From Brucella rhizosphaerae (GTDB lineage Bacteria; Pseudomonadota; Alphaproteobacteria; Rhizobiales; Rhizobiaceae): DNA of 64,000 nucleotides. A model generated the notes under the pieces. The model did not search any database. It was not told the origin of the DNA and worked only from the letters and a program-made list of their open reading frames with translations. Below, in pieces: positions 63,756 to 64,000 of this stretch. How positions within the stretch are numbered: position 1 is the stretch's first letter; each line of letters starts with the position of its first letter. The DNA is taken from assembly GCF_002252475.1 (NCBI RefSeq), contig NZ_NNRK01000035.1, positions 124,001-188,000 on the forward strand, in the 5' to 3' direction. The translations under genes and the position numbers were made by a program.

Positions 63756-64000
63756 TTAGAATTTGCGGCTGAAAGAGACTTTCAGGTTACGGCCCGGCAT
63801 GGCTGAGATACCATCGCTGAGATAAGGCTCGTAGTTCTTGTCGAATACGTTTTCCAGTGCCAGACGCAGTTCAGAATCCTTCATAAAGCCTTGTGTCGGC
63901 GTCCAGTTGAAGAACAGATCATGCACGGCATAGCCGGGGGTCTTGGGCCGATTATAGCTCAAATCACCTTTGACATATGAGGTTCTGTCCTGCTTGTCGA
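63756..64000 (-). CDS. TonB-dependent heme receptor, C-terminal end only
   Basis: The frame is open to the window edge; only the last ~81 residues are visible. The end of the barrel reads 'AVHDLFFNWTPTQGFMKDSELRLALENVFDKNYEPYLSDGISAMPGRNLKVSFSRKF', with the terminal Phe and the 'MPGRN' element seen at the end of hemoglobin/transferrin-type receptors such as BhuA. The codon at 63960-63962 is a TTG inside the frame and not a start. It is convergent with tonB, 38 bp apart. The rest of the gene lies to the right. Confidence 0.82.
   Translation of the reverse strand, partial: DKQDRTSYVKGDLSYNRPKTPGYAVHDLFFNWTPTQGFMKDSELRLALENVFDKNYEPYLSDGISAMPGRNLKVSFSRKF

Overview
The window reads as a chromosomal or replicon segment from an alphaproteobacterium of the Hyphomicrobiales, most likely Brucellaceae (Ochrobactrum/Brucella type). 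Reasons: a dispersed ~100-bp palindromic repeat of the kind seen in these genomes, TGA-N9-TCA iron-responsive operator candidates, an Omp25/Omp31-like beta-barrel domain, an N-acetylglutaminylglutamine amide (NAGGN) osmoprotectant locus, and a gene cluster that matches, gene by gene, the galactoglucan (EPS II; wga-wgc-wgg-wgd-wge, formerly exp) cluster of Sinorhizobium meliloti. The taxonomic call is inference from memory of these families; no database was searched.

Layout. (1) 1-6.3 kb: A+T-rich surface-sugar genes: a methyltransferase/glycosyltransferase fusion cut by the window edge, a gtr-type glucosylation set (GtrC-like, GtrA flippase, GtrB transferase) and a rhamnosyltransferase. (2) 6.4-9.75 kb: rmlACBD, making dTDP-L-rhamnose. 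(3) 10.1-16.4 kb: an iron/heme island with a TonB-dependent receptor, an SbmA/BacA-like fused ABC transporter, a HemS/ChuX-like protein, a ChaN protein and a periplasmic TonB-C protein. A candidate IRO box precedes the receptor. (4) 16.4-42.1 kb: the EPS II-like cluster. An eight-gene leftward operon (RTX protein, four transferase-type proteins, methyltransferase, GW-DP membrane protein, pyruvyltransferase), a type I secretion pair, a MarR regulator, a GT4, and a rightward operon (518-aa protein, GT2-GT4 fusion, two pyruvyltransferases, secreted glycoside hydrolase, SGNH hydrolase). The same palindrome, TTCAAA-(N)-TTTGAA, lies in the three regulatory gaps of this cluster. (5) 42.1-53.8 kb: NAGGN biosynthesis (ngg, asnO), a FadR-type regulator, an oligopeptide ABC transporter with a permease-ATPase fusion, and the NAGGN-associated M42 peptidase. 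(6) 54-55.6 kb: a membrane EAL phosphodiesterase. (7) 55.6-64 kb: a second heme island with fecI, fecR, a TonB receptor fused to an Omp25-like barrel, heme oxygenase, a membrane protein, a cysteine-poor Rrf2 regulator, tonB, and the end of another TonB receptor.

How it fits together. Rhamnose, pyruvyl and other sugar-modifying genes supply a surface polysaccharide. The MarR protein probably switches on the polymer operons together with the RTX protein and its exporter. The two heme islands look iron-controlled and cover outer-membrane capture, energy coupling, inner-membrane transport and heme breakdown. The NAGGN block would make, move and degrade an osmolyte dipeptide. The most unusual items are the double-barrel TonB receptor, the SbmA-like transporter in an iron locus, the cysteine-poor Rrf2 regulator and the palindrome regulon.
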